Assembly (NCBI GenBank): GCA_019614645.1
Contig: JABWDB010000006.1
Coordinates: 8,866,001-8,930,000 of the forward strand
Direction: 5' to 3'
From: Stratiolaelaps scimitus
Taxonomy: Eukaryota > Arthropoda > Arachnida > Mesostigmata > Laelapidae
DNA length: 64,000 bases
Position 1 is the first letter of the stretch. Each line of letters starts with the position of its first letter. Of this stretch, positions 35,201-46,985 are shown one piece after another. A program made the position numbers and the translations under genes. Below the pieces are notes generated by a model. It worked only from the letters and a program-made list of their open reading frames with translations, had not been told where the DNA came from and searched no databases.

Positions 35201-35863
35201 TGATTTTCTTTTTATCAATATATAACACACGATTGTTTAATTTAATGAGTAAAAAATGCCGCGCCACCAGAATCGGCCGAGGTCTGAATCAGCGAATAAA
35301 AATTTCGGTCTATTTTAAAATTGCCGTATTTTGCTGTGCAACGCGGAGAGAGCAAGCACCACGCCGGGGCGGCGCCAAGACAAATCGCTCCTGCTTTACG
35401 GCGGCGATGGTGGTGGCGGCTTTGTGGGGGTACACCTAACACGGGTTAGGCAGTGGATGGGAGCAGTGTCTCGATATAGATATTTCTTCCTGTTCGTTTT
35501 TGACCGGCTTCGGACTGCTTCTTCTATCGGGCCACTGTCCGCTTCGTCGGGCCGTGCTAACGGCGACTGGCGGTGCCACCGTAGGACGGAGCCCGAATAA
35601 GCCCGAAGCCGAGGCCTGCCGTTCGCTACGGCTGAGGCAGGCTCACGGCCGCTGCTTCAAATCTGTTCGATGCTCCGCCGTTGTCCACTGAAGTTGTTCG
35701 GGAGGAAGCGCCCCCGGCGGAAGTAGTTCGAGATGGTCACGCCACAATATGAACAACGATGCTGGACAGAAGCGGCTCATGAGCGGTGTGCTATGTACCG
35801 TCCAGTCGGACATCCACCAAAGTGGTGCATCCCGAAGCGCTGACAGGAACAGAACCTCCCGCA
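32249..35863. other. Non-coding stretch
   Basis: Apart from the SINE at 32971-33119, the 33350-33850 GC-rich segment contains a poly-C run (33600-33614) and open frames on both strands without a domain. (CT)n lies at 34570-34600 and (GA)n at 34890-34905. 35330-35860 is GC-rich and may include untranslated sequence of the gene that follows. Confidence 0.4.
32971..33119 (-). repeat. SINE family B, full copy with tRNA-like head
   Basis: On the minus strand the head reads GCGCGGTGACTTGGACGG (A box) then GCGGGTTCGAGCCCCG (B box) about 35 bp later, followed by the family tail GCTTAAGCGTTGTAAAATTA, CAACTGCTTTAATAAACC and AAAGCTTTACC. The acceptor ends do not pair well, and the tail is shared with the copies at 22636, 29866 and 31868, so this is a SINE rather than a tRNA gene. 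Confidence 0.8.
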
Positions 35864-36765
35864 ATGGTCGGTAGAAACAGCGGCAGTGGCAACAACATAT
35901 GTACCACCACCAGGATCCGGCTCTCGGCCGTGCCAGCCGTTCCCGCTGCCGGTGGCGGACTGCTCACTCTTCTGTTCCTACTCGTAGCATTGACGCTAGC
36001 ATTGCTCCGATGGAACAGATGGCACGCTAGGGTTCGTCAGAGCGAGAAAACGAATGACCGAAGGAAATCTATGACGTGCAGAACCCCTTTTTTTGTATAT
36101 ACACCCAAACCCATCATCTTCCTCTTCTTCAACGTTCCCCACGCCTTTAGTCCGATGGTTCGGTTATGCCTAGAATGGGCAGAGCTCGCTTGATATTCAG
36201 CCGTGCGCTCTTCTGTGAGCCAGAGTTGGCTGGTGAACACTTGGGCTTGCAACCCTTGGTGGGCGCACACTGCCGTTCTAGAAAGCACCTTCTGATCTAT
36301 CGTGCCCTACGCCTGATGTTTGAGGAGGCACGTAGCCGAAGAACGTACCGAAGTTACTTCCACGTTAGTTGTCGAAAGGCTCTCATCGCAAAGGGCGGCC
36401 CACGGTAGGTAGAAAGCTATGCTGTACAATTCCTCTGCCTATGTATAAATATTTCAGTCGAACACCCCGCGACGCTGCAGGTTGCTATTCTGGTTCGACT
36501 TAAGCTTCTTGATATAAACTACAGTATGCCTCCAGAAGTTTTGGCGAAAAAGGTCGGCTCGCCGTTTGTTGAGGTGATCGACGCGACGGTTTGCGAGCGC
36601 AGTTGCAACAACTATGATTTGTGCTTTTCAAATGTTTACACTAGTCCGACGCTTGGCTGCCACACACACGACATGATAGAGGTGCATACAATCGAACGTA
36701 TGAAGATACTGTTAGGTCAGGGGAAGCTGCCTTGTGCCCCAGGTCACATCAGAATTACGTTCTAA
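35864..36765 (+). CDS. Candidate three-exon gene: small N-terminally anchored membrane protein
   Basis: A frame-consistent model is 35864-36031, 36151-36363 and 36481-36765, giving 221 residues. The ATG context is CCGCAATGG. Residues about 30-48 form a membrane helix (GGGLLTLLFLLVALTLALL) followed by RWNRWHAR, suggesting a signal anchor. Exon 2 follows a strong pyrimidine tract (CCACGCCTTTAG) and reads ALFCEPELAGEHLGLQPLV. It ends at donor CAC|GTTAGT. The last exon contains VCERSCNNYDLC, GCHTHDMIEVH and KLPCAPGHIRITF then TAA, a Cys-rich tail that may be extracytoplasmic. The first donor (GTTCGT) is weak. A better acceptor at 36457 would break the frame, so exon borders 2-3 are uncertain. No family recognised. 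Confidence 0.38.
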
Positions 36766-36778
36766 GCTTTTCGATTAT

Positions 36779-36872
36779 AAAATAATTTTTCTGGCTGACT
36801 CACAACCAAAGGTTAACGTCCACGGTAGTGCTTTCGTGATTTAAACGGGTCCGTCTTATGAGGCTATTAGAT
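36779..36872 (-). repeat. SINE family A fragment
   Basis: The reverse complement carries CCGTGGACGTTAACCTTTGG, TGTGAGTCAGCC and AGAAAAA, the family A tail. It starts only 14 bp after the stop of the preceding candidate gene, so it could lie in its 3' UTR. Confidence 0.6.
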
Positions 36873-38234
36873 TACAACAGGTATTATAAGACAAAATGTA
36901 TAGCAAACACTCTAAATATCCGCAATCAAGTATTTACAAGCGGGCCAACAATTGCTATGTTACCGGTTTCATGGATTACGTTATTCGAGTTCCAATAGTA
37001 ATAATGATAATGGTGTTCTCTATCCAGAGAATGAGTATAGAAAATATTCGTTATTTTATTATTAATCATTTGAGATAATCGTTTTTAGGGCTGAAGCGTT
37101 TTACATTTTTAAGCTCACGATCCATTTTCGATAAATAACCATGAATTTAAATTGCAGAATTGAATTATTCCAGCGCGAGACAGCAGCAGAAGCAATTTGT
37201 GCTCTGCCCTGAGAGATCACTGGCCGGACGAACAGTCGAAAAGGGTGTTCTTTTGATGTAACGAATTTGCATTGACCGGCCACGTTCTGTTAATAGAAGC
37301 CCGGGAGTCACGCGATGAACAGTGGAGGATGACGCGAAACTCTCTCAAGGATAGCCACAGCGGATACTACGGTTGTGGAGCGTAGCTCGAGCAATGCCGC
37401 TCTCATCAGGCGATCAGGCGAGGAGCAAGGGAAACCGACCGCCGGATCGTCCGATCTTCTGTCTGTCTGCGTACCTGCCTGCCTGCGATTCGGCCATCCG
37501 CCGGAGCGTTCTACGACTCGATATACCAGACACACGGTTGTCTGTATGTGTGTACGTGTGTACGTATATACATAGGTTTTGGGCTATACGGGAAAGGCAA
37601 GCAGCCATGACCCAAAAATAACTAGCGATCCTTTGCAAGTGGCTCCCCGCCTGACTCACGGTTCACGAGGTCACCTCCCTCTGCCAAGGTCGTTTCCGTG
37701 TGACGTCACTCGACCGAGTTGGCTGGACAGCCGGGTACGAGACTACGGGCCACGGCTCTCTCTGCGAACCATGATTGAGATACTGTGAAGGCAACCAATC
37801 CCTTCGACCAACGAACGAAGCGTCTCCTGCTGAGTCTGAGCAGATTCACGGAGCGAAGGTGAAGGTCGTCGACGCATAGATGCGTTGCGGGTTGCAATGC
37901 ACACAAGCGGAGTGCAGCTGAAAACGCACAACTAGATCACGAGGAACAAAGGCTGAACACCGGTCTGTGACAGTCGGCGCGGTGCCCGCTGCGTCGGTTG
38001 TTCATAAAAAAGGGACGCTTTTCAAAATGCCTTGGATAGCGATGATCTCAGAGAATATAGAACAGGCAGAGAGGAATAGAGCTACCGCTTGAAATATTTA
38101 GATGGCCGAATTTCTCTATTTAAATTTCATTGTTAAACGATTTCTTACTTCAGCTTTTCTTGCCTAAAAAGACAGACATCATATGATAGAAATGGCGATG
38201 GCTGTGGCCTTGGGTTAACGACCTGTCGATGACC

Positions 38235-38259
38235 AATATATATATATATATATATATAA
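38235..38259. repeat. (TA)n microsatellite
   Basis: About 11 TA units. Confidence 0.88.
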
Positions 38260-40357
38260 ATTACACCACGAATGGGAAATAAATGAATGCGGTTTGCTCA
38301 GTATTTTGACTAAAGTAACTACACAAATTGTACATAGGTCCTCATCTATTGTATTCATGATGCATTTGAACAGCAGACTGAATAATAAAAGTACCTTCTG
38401 CAGGAGTTAGATTACGAAGTAACTATTTTGCTAAAAGTGAATTATCAGCTCTGCTCTGAAACGTTGTGACACGAAATTTCGTGTCATGGTTACTCTCGGG
38501 GGGGGGGGTCTGCAAAAAGCCGAGTGATAGAAATTGCTCTATTTATACCACTGATTTATACTAGTACTAAGTACGAGTAAGTGCATTTCGAGAAGAGGCT
38601 ACGAAGGAATGCTTCTGTACCACTGAATTCAACTAGAACCATATATATACGTGTTTAACCAAATTATAAGGATCCCTAGCTACCCACAACAAAAAACACA
38701 TGCATGAGTTACGAATACACGGGAACGATATAATTGCCCATGTTCTCTCTCTCTCTAGCGGCGTACCCGTGCATGGTTTCGTCTATTCTTCCGCAGTACG
38801 CTATGTATTCTAGTAACAAGCACAAATGTACACCCGTTTCGGCAAACGACCTCTGTGGAAGGCCTACAACTGGGAATTGCTCTTTCTACTTAACCACGTT
38901 TTTTTCTATTTATTACAAGGCAACAACACCTAACAGCCTGAGATAGGACACCGCTTGGCCATTTAGCAAAATGGCGCACCAATCGGCGCAGGGCGCCGCC
39001 CGAAGGCAAAGAGGAAAAACGCTGAATGGGTACTGCAAGCTCCAGGCGGGTCTACTCGCAAGTGTCGGACAGACACGTTCATGTGTTTCCCCTACGGCCA
39101 CCCGAGACGTCCCGACACTTTGGTAGGTTTTTGTCAGTCTGTTTCGCAAATGGCCTGCTTCGGCTCGGCTGGGCTGGGCTGGACTGCCAACACGATGCGG
39201 GCTAGCGGCGGAATTCTAGAGGGAATTAAAGGGACCTATGGCTGGAGAGGCGGCAGAGAGGACTTCGGGCGGACAGCCTGACTGTGTCATTGGGAGCTCA
39301 CGCCGTAGATGTTGCTAGAGGCTGCAGATCGCTGGTATACGATTAGAGCGGTTAATGCTGGCAGGCGAAACTATCGAAGGCTGGATGCAGTTGCACCCAG
39401 CAACAACGAGGCAAGCCAGCGACGACGATCGCGTCTAGGCCTTTACGATCGCTAGTCTATAAGTCATGCGGTGCCCGTTTCGCTGCCGCTAAACTTCCTT
39501 CTTCTGCATAGCAGCGAACGAATCATTAAGGTTAGTTCGTTGCAATTCCTTGCCTAACAGCGAATGACGACGGGAACTGAAGAGGATGGGTTGAATAAGT
39601 AAAAATCGCTCAGAAACAAACACTGACACGTGTGTGTGTGTATTTACGAATAGCTGATGAATTGTTGATCAACTCACACAAGTTCCCTTTGCTATGGTTA
39701 TCTTTGCTTACGGCCTGTGAGTGCCTGGACAGGACAACGGCGGCTTAGTAATGCATTATTATCATTAGTATCATTATAATTGAATTGTTCACTATGGAGG
39801 TATACAGGAAACACATAAGAGTTGTTCTCTTCATTCTAGTTCTCGTCCGTTATGGAGGAACTGCAGGTGGAAGGTCGTAAGCATCGGGTTGTGGTTTATA
39901 ACATCCTTGATTTGTTTGATTGACCCAACAAAAAAATGACGCTGATGAAGGTGTTGCGGACAACCGCTTCCAGTTCGTTTGAAATCCAAATTTAGTTAGA
40001 AAGTTATTCACATGGATATTACTAGGGATGAAGTTCCGGCAGCCGCCCTAGCCTGACATCACGATCTGCGTGCAGTGCTTCCAGACTTGACCACCCGTTC
40101 GTAATCTCTGATTTAGCGACAGCGGTCAAATGGTTAACGAGCGGCGGGCGGTACGGGACAGCCATTCAACAACTGGGCGGGCTGCGCGAATAGTGTTAAT
40201 TAATCTTGTATTAATGACTGCGCCTTCGGATGTTGCTACACGATTAATTGACTCAGGGGTAACGGTGGACGATGTGTAAAAACTACGCGAGCACCGGTTC
40301 TAATACAATATGTTCTTCCAATTTAATTATTAGCACTCGATAGCTATTTTGCTAAAG

Positions 40358-40358
<1 letters not shown>

Positions 40359-40393
<35 letters not shown>
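40359..40393. repeat. (TA)n microsatellite
   Basis: Pure TA run of about 35 bp. Confidence 0.92.
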
Positions 40394-40397
<4 letters not shown>

Positions 40398-40564
40398 CAA
40401 AGGAGTATTGTCTGCAGTGTCGAATCTGTCAAGTTTTATCTGCGTTATTATATCAAATCACTCAGTTAAACCCATAAATATAGAACTTGAAAGTCTCTTC
40501 GAAATCTCTATATCTTGCATGATATGCCTGTGTGTAAGTCCTCTCATGGATTCCGCGACAAGGT

Positions 40565-40752
40565 TCAGTCGAACCCGTTGGCCTGCATTTGTGCGCGCCT
40601 TGCAATCAGAGGAGAAACGTAGGCCGCTGCACAGGTTTGATCCTCCACCATTGCAGATTTTCATCTAAGGGGTCAGTCTTATGACGCAATGCAGTGTCCT
40701 GGATGTTAAATGTTGGCTGCAAGTCAGCCCGGAAAATTTACTTGTTTTTAAG
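40565..40752 (+). repeat. SINE family A, full-length copy
   Basis: Head TCGAACCCGTTGGCCTGCA, middle TTGCAATCAGAGGAGAAACG, B-box-like CAGGTTTGATCC, then GTCAGTCTTATGACGCAATG, GATGTTAAATGTTGGCTG, AGCCCGGAAAATTTACTTG and TTTTTAAG. It aligns with 1614-1806 end to end. Confidence 0.8.
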
Positions 40753-40820
40753 ACCAGGATATGCCCATGCTGGATGTGCATCAAACGCTGAGTAACATAT
40801 ATCTTACTGAGCAGTGAAAA

Positions 40821-40821
40821 T

Positions 40822-40860
<39 letters not shown>
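40821..40860. repeat. Compound (TA)n-(GA)n microsatellite
   Basis: A TA run followed without a gap by a GA run. Confidence 0.9.
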
Positions 40861-40861
<1 letters not shown>

Positions 40862-42064
40862 CAGATCGAACGTATTTTCCTGTTCGTGAGGAGATACATG
40901 GCGCGATAGTAGATATACTCTATCGCATCTTTTACAGATATAAAAATATATGGAACGTATTTGTTAATACAGCACGAGGCCGTTTGAAATCGACGGTGCA
41001 CAAGGACAAGATGTTCTCATAAAAAAGCGAATCGAAAAATACATATCATAAAATCTGAAGAAGCTTTTAGAAGTGGCCCACCGGCATATTAAGACAATGT
41101 TTTTGGTCATTATTAAGGTAAAATTCTACCCGCTCCATCGCTCCACAACGGGATGACGCAGGAGACGATTCATACGGCTCATGATTTCGTCACCGGGTAT
41201 CCGGCCTATTTACTCAAGCAGTATCCCTTTGTTATACCGCCATTGCCGCTTAGATTATCATGGGGACTCGTCGAACAGATAGCGGAGCGACAGACAGCGT
41301 ATCACCTTAACCAACTAATCAGGACTCGGGCAGAACCCAGCAATTGGCTTTAACTGCCAGAGGATCACTCTACGTTAATTTAACGCAGTGTTCCTCTATG
41401 AGACGGTAGAGATATATAAAAAAAGACGGTAATTCATTGGCGGCTGGTATCTACGGCGGTGCTGACCGGGCTCAATTTGTTTGCTCCTATTGATTTTAAT
41501 TTTGTACGAGCTTTGAACCTCTGATCGTGGTTGAGCGGTTGTCGTCGTATCCATAAACTAGCTGCCCCCGGCAACTAGCAGCAGAGGAACGAGTTGCGTA
41601 TCATGGATCATTTAGAATCCGAGGATAATTGCATTTCCCACCTAATAGTGGTATTGTATTATATTGTATTGTAATAGTGCAGTCTATTTATCGATAACAT
41701 CCGACGATCACCATTGACCTAAACTGTTGCTGGATTACTCAATAATTAAGCTGAGGCCAGCCTGGATTGACAAGGCAAGCCCTGTTAAGTTATCGTAATT
41801 GTAACTAGCTAAATGTCACCTCTGGTGAGATCAAGTTCTACAGGTGTATCCCGCCTTTGATCCAGTTCACCATCAAGGAGTGGTACAGGTGTGACAATGT
41901 GAAACGAGCTTATTCAAGACTTCACAATTTCTTTGTCTTCCAAACGAACTTAGGATTCCGAATAGGTTTCAGGTACCTTAAAACAATCAGCGCAACAGAC
42001 CTAACTGATTGATTGATAGATTGATAGAGTGCTGCACCGCGAGCCTGCAGTGTGGCCAACTCAC

Positions 42065-42509
42065 CTTTCGGGGTGGTGAGCCATCCAGTTCGATTCGGTC
42101 GACATCCTGCTGCTGTCCACTGTGCGGCTGTAACTGCTGTTGCAGTTGCTGCGACCCGCTGTGGTAGCGCGGAACCCGGTGGCGATTATGCTGAACGGCC
42201 AATTGCGGGCAGCTACCAGAGGTCGTCACATTGACGTTCGTCGTTGAACTGTTGTCTCCTGGCGGGGAGTAATGTTGTGTGTCAAGATCTGCCACCTGAA
42301 GCCCACCATCCCAATGTTGCAGATTGTTGCATTGTTGCTGATCCTGTTGCTGATGTTGCGCGATGTGGGGTGCTTGGTTGTTCGCAGCGTTCTGGTTGTT
42401 CCCGCTCCGAATGCGCGAAGGGGAGGCGATTCGACGCAGGATCAGGCGACGCGATGCCGACGAGTTCACAACATCGTCCTCGTCCCCGAGATCCCATTCG
42501 TCCGCCGAT
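42065..42509 (-). CDS. Glutamine-rich internal coding exon, protein unknown
   Basis: On the minus strand an acceptor (GTTGAAAATTACAG) is followed by 148 open codons ending at a perfect donor AAG|GTGAGT. The exon starts with one base of a split codon and ends in phase 0. It begins SADEWDLGDEDDVV, continues NSSASRRLILRRIAS, then Gln/His-rich runs (HIAQHQQQDQQQ, QQLQQQLQ), and ends DRIELDGSPPRK. Composition suggests a disordered, low-complexity region of a regulatory or scaffold protein. Frames on the other strand are shadows. The preceding exon must end with two bases of a codon. I did not find neighbouring exons with certainty; (CTG)n slippage probably lengthened the Gln runs. Confidence 0.6.
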
Positions 42510-45308
42510 CTGTAATTTTCAACGAAAATTATAATAAATAAACAACTTGAGAAATCGGTGATCTGAAATTCGCCGGAGGAGAGGGCACGTGTCTCGGCAG
42601 GACATGTTTGTGTTGTGTCTTAGTTGTGTATTCCCTATTCCTATGAATACGATGGCTCACACATGTCTCAGCGGGACAGACGAAGTCAAGGACATACGGC
42701 GGACTTGTGTGACATGTAAATGTTTGTCGAGTTCCGGAGTTTCAACGTGAAATTGGTTCCCACAGGAGATCGTGACTTGAAGGGTCGGGGGGGGGGGTAT
42801 TGAAGGTGACAGGTTTTCAGCTCTTGCATGGAAAACTGCTTGCGTCCATAGACATTGAGTCAACTGATCCGGGTCGCCTGGCCGGCCTTCTAACCGTAAC
42901 AAATATTGGTCGCTTTATGAGGTCTCATTACATATCGGTTTCACTCTCTCTCTCTTCCTCTCAGTTAATCGATCGATTGAGAATTTAGGATAAATTTGAC
43001 GCCCATCCGAATTTCCATATACAGTGGCCATATCGCTGCATATATCTACAATCAAAAATCAATTCTGCGAATCTAGCTGCCGCATCCCCTCAAATACGCA
43101 ATGCCCGGATTGGAATCGGACTGTTTCAGAGCGGCAGGAGTCCAGGAAAACGACTCCACCTAGCCAGATATACTAGCTACGTTCCCAGCTGCGGGAACGA
43201 GCTACCTCCTCTGTATTTCAACTATCGGAAAATCTCTGTCGCCGCCTTCTGTCTCCCGACTAACGTGAGGCCGCCTCTCTGCAACGCTTATCTCCCTTCA
43301 TCCGCGTCGGGTCGTGCAAGGCCCGGGAACACACATGGGGAAGTGCGTGCATGGATGGATGCTTTGCATTATTTCCGTGGGGTTCTCGCACGAATTTGAC
43401 TACCTGTTATTTGCCATCTGTGCGAATTATACGAAGAAGACGCAGAGATCGGAAGCTCGTGTAAAATATCCATTGCATTGTGTCGGAATATTTTCCTAAT
43501 AATACAATAATTACAGTAATAATAGCATACAATACAATCACTATTTTATCAATAGCCAAAAGTAGTACGGTGTACGTTAAATCTTGGCTGTGACTCAGCC
43601 GGGAAAAATGACAAATAATGATAATAATAACGTTAATAGTTGTTATTACTACTTGTATTGATCCATAACACGCATGGCGTGTACCAGCCTCCAGACGAAT
43701 GTATTATTTATGCTCTCAGTGGTCTCCACTTCAGTTGCTCACTGGGGGATGCAAAACACGGAACAGTCTATAGGGACGATTGGCAACAGCGCGAATTAGA
43801 CGTACGACATTTGCAAAAAGTGGAAAATCCAACTTTTTTGGTGTTGTCCAACCCTAGAGATTATCGATTCAAGTTGGAGTCAGCTTGTCTCAGCGTTATA
43901 TTATAAGTGAAGATGATCAAATCGTCAGGAGAAAAAAAACAGCTGATCTCAACGTTATATCATCTCAACGGTGTTATTTTTTGATGATTATTCATTGTCA
44001 TTGTTACGAAATTTATATCGAAGCACAGGGTGTCCGTGAGAAACTTACTAAGATCTGTCAGCGTGCTAGAGAATAGATAATGAAATCAGTATCGGACACT
44101 CAGCCTGAACCGCTATTTGCCTGTTGGTTCCACCAACAACACTCGGTAAGTTCGCATCACTTGTGCTCGGAACTGAGCAATTATTCAAAAATGAAAACGT
44201 TGTTTTGAATTCACGGTCTAATTAATAATTTTTCGACAACAAAATCATAGTGAGTCCTCAGTTAATTGCTTGCAAATTTGACTTCCTCGCGCATCTCACC
44301 CATGAGGTGTTGCCACTAGAGGTGTTGGGAGGAAGCATTCTCATCTTCCTGAGGCCAGCCATGGCGGGATGTACAATTCCGACCGCGGACAGATCTGGTC
44401 TATTTATCTATTCAAGCAGTGCTCCTAGATATTGCTGTTGTGTTGACACCTCAGCCGCCATCGTGGAGACAGCTAATAAACAATACCAAACTGCAATATT
44501 CGCGGCAAATCATTTTTGAAGCAATCAGACTCGTCGAATCCACTCGACGAAACAACGGGATCGTACATCAACAACGACAACAACAGCAACCGTTTATAGA
44601 TGAGCCGCTCGTACTGATTGTGGCTCTTGCCGCATTGACCCGTGACATTTGTGTACAGCATATTTGTATATTTGTGTTTGCATTTCATGACACGTTCAGC
44701 GCCGTGGTAACAACGTTCCTTACATGGTCCCCCTCTCCGTACACGAACCCTTCGAGAATTGCTTTACATTCTATGGGAAATATTTTATTATTAAACGAGA
44801 GAGACAACTTGCCAGGCTACTCTATCCGTCGGCCTATATGTGGGTTATACAGAACTCAAGCTATCGGATGACGATTAAGTCACCGGTTCATCTGGCTTAA
44901 TTTACATTTCATCCTCATCGACATCACAATACATCTATTATTATATGTTCCAGGAGCCACCTACCACTAGAGCTACCTGAAGATAATGTTTGACTAGCAT
45001 GGCTGTCTGAATTCATCTCATTTTCCTTCTCGCCAAGTGGTAATATATAACAATTTGTCCACAGTGGTAGCCTCCGAGTGATCCGGGACTACCCTTTGCA
45101 TGACCATCATATCACACGTATTCACTAACAACGCATTTAACATTCGATTGGTTAACTGCAAACGTGTTAGCCACAGTTTTTCTAAGTGTATATATGTTTG
45201 GTCGTTACACAATTTTGTATCTTCGCCTGTTTTGTATGCGATCTTATATCGATACCACATGCGGTTACCGCCCGATGTAAAATAAGTAAGTTGTTCGTTG
45301 GTTGTTTC
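42510..45308. other. Non-coding stretch
   Basis: No recognised gene. Contains a poly-G run at about 42787-42798, a SINE A tail at 43561-43607, and frames at 43640-43906, 44250-44519 and 44419-44871 without domains; the last is a 150-codon frame with a CAA-derived Gln run. Confidence 0.45.
43561..43607 (+). repeat. SINE family A, 3' tail fragment
   Basis: GTGTACGTTAAATCTTGGCT and GTGACTCAGCCGGGAAAA match the family A tail. Confidence 0.6.
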
Positions 45309-45774
45309 GACAACGGTGCCATGTTACCATGTCCGCGGCGAAGTGTCTCGTCTTTAGGGGACCAGTCAATTATGATTCTAGAATTGGTGCTCTAGACCGG
45401 GACCGGGCCAAACTCCCGAGATTTAGGTGTACAAATCTCCGTTCAGCTTGACGTCAGCCTTCAAACACTGTGTTCTTAGTCAAATACGCAGCCCTACTGA
45501 TGAATGCTATTTTTAGATATTCTCCAAAAATATCTTAAAAATAGCATTCATTCACATTGTGTCCCTAGTGAGATCCACTAGCGTTCACGAGTCGGGCCTC
45601 GGATTTGGCTAATAACACAATGTTTGAAAGCTGACGTCAAGCTGCACGGAGATTTATACACCCAAATCTCGGCAGTTCGGCCCGGTCCCTAGAGCATCTT
45701 GGCCAATCCTATAAGCATGATTGAGTGCTCCTTAAAACGAGACACTTCGCCGTGGACGGCAACATGACATCGTC

Positions 45775-45777
<3 letters not shown>
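45309..45777. mobile_element. Foldback / MITE-like long palindrome
   Basis: The segment is one imperfect inverted repeat. Left-arm blocks GGCGAAGTGTCTCGT, GACCGGGCC, CGAGATTTAGGTGTA, AAATCTCCGTTCAGCTTGAC and GTCAGCCTTCAAACA recur in reverse complement in the same nested order in the right arm. The centre has a tighter hairpin, GAATGCTATTTTTA (45502-45515) against TAAAAATAGCATTC (45536-45549). Outer ends are near GACAAC at 45309 and GTCGTC at 45777. No coding capacity is seen. It is probably a non-autonomous foldback DNA element. Confidence 0.75.

Positions 45778-45811
<34 letters not shown>
45778..45811. repeat. (TA)n microsatellite abutting the foldback element
   Basis: Pure TA array starting at the right edge of the palindrome. 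Confidence 0.92.
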
Positions 45812-45813
<2 letters not shown>

Positions 45814-46360
45814 CCTGTACAAATCTTCTTATTTGTCCAAATCCTCTACACTGCTCCCCTGTGTGCGAGGCTCACGCGAGTAAATACTATAAATATATGT
45901 TTGAAGGTGTACAAACGAAATGATTACAGAACTAAGCAGGCGATGCTCTTTAGAACGCGACACGGTGTCTCCCTGTCCGCCAACCCATCTCGCTGCTAGA
46001 GCGTCAGAATACCGGTGCGCTAAACCAATTTGAAAGGAGGAACCTTATCACACGCTATTTCGAGATCAGACACCCCAACAATCTGAGGAGCAGCAGTCCA
46101 AGGCCATCGCGGATTGAACTTATCATCAACGCCTGTGCGTGACGCGCATGGGCAGGTAGATCCACAAACATGGCGCTCCGTCAAACTTTAGGATGTGATG
46201 CACTATTTAGGCCACGTAAATTGAGTTTCTAGCCCAGGTAATTGGTTGTATCCAGTGGTTCGAACTATGATATGCGCCCCTCCTCTAGGTGTGTAAATAC
46301 AAGAGTTATAGTTCATTGTAGTTCATTTAGTGCCCTTTCTAATCTTTGAGGTGTGCCATA

Positions 46361-46417
46361 ATATATATATATATATATATATAGTGCTCATACACACACA
46401 TATATATATATATATAT
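46361..46417. repeat. (TA)n microsatellite, two blocks
   Basis: Two TA runs separated by GTGCTCATACACACACA. Confidence 0.88.
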
Positions 46418-46885
46418 AATACATACTATAGCGACAGAAATTTAGATAATTTTAGACTTGATATTTCAATGTTGGGTTAATTCTCGAAGTCAAAATGAAA
46501 TTCTGTCCCATTCCACAACGGCGGCGTACTTAGGATCAGGTCGAACAATCTCAAAAAGAGACCTGTCGGAGTTGCCAACCCTTCTGCTCAATCCACCTAT
46601 TTGTCTCGCTTGTGAGTCCGGTCGAACAGATTGGGCCTCTAGCCACGGTCCAGCTAATGCGATTAGAACTACCAGATACTCGAACGTATTCTAGACAATT
46701 AAGATTTTGTATTGATACAACGTGCCTCGGTTTAAGTCTGAACAGGTCAGTCGAAACCTGACAGCTATTCTCCATGGGTCGCTTTGCAGAGATTTTATTC
46801 TAGAAAAGACTGATTTATAAGCTGGCAGTAGACCGCATTCAACCCATAGCTTAGTAAACGCTCCGCGTGCACCCAATCTTCGAAG

Positions 46886-46985
46886 GGGTAGTGGTGAGCT
46901 TTAGCTAATAGTCAGGAAGAACATACGGCTTGGGTTCAAATGCTGCTGGACGCCGAGAATCTTTAGGTTTTTTCATTATCTTTCC
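46886..46985 (+). repeat. Possible tRNA-derived SINE (third family)
   Basis: An A-box-like GTAGTGGTGAGC is followed about 45 bp later by a good B box, GGGTTCAAATGC, then CTGCTGGACGCCGAGAATC and a T-rich end. Only one copy was seen, and no cloverleaf closes convincingly. Confidence 0.35.

Larger units (their letters stand above)
36873..42064. other. Non-coding stretch
   Basis: No recognised gene. 37300-37960 and 38950-39290 are GC-rich with overlapping open frames but no domain. TA arrays lie at 38235-38259, 40359-40393 and 40821-40860. The SINE A copy is at 40565-40752. A 66-codon plus-strand frame at 41153-41353 looks protein-like but is too short to call. Confidence 0.45.
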
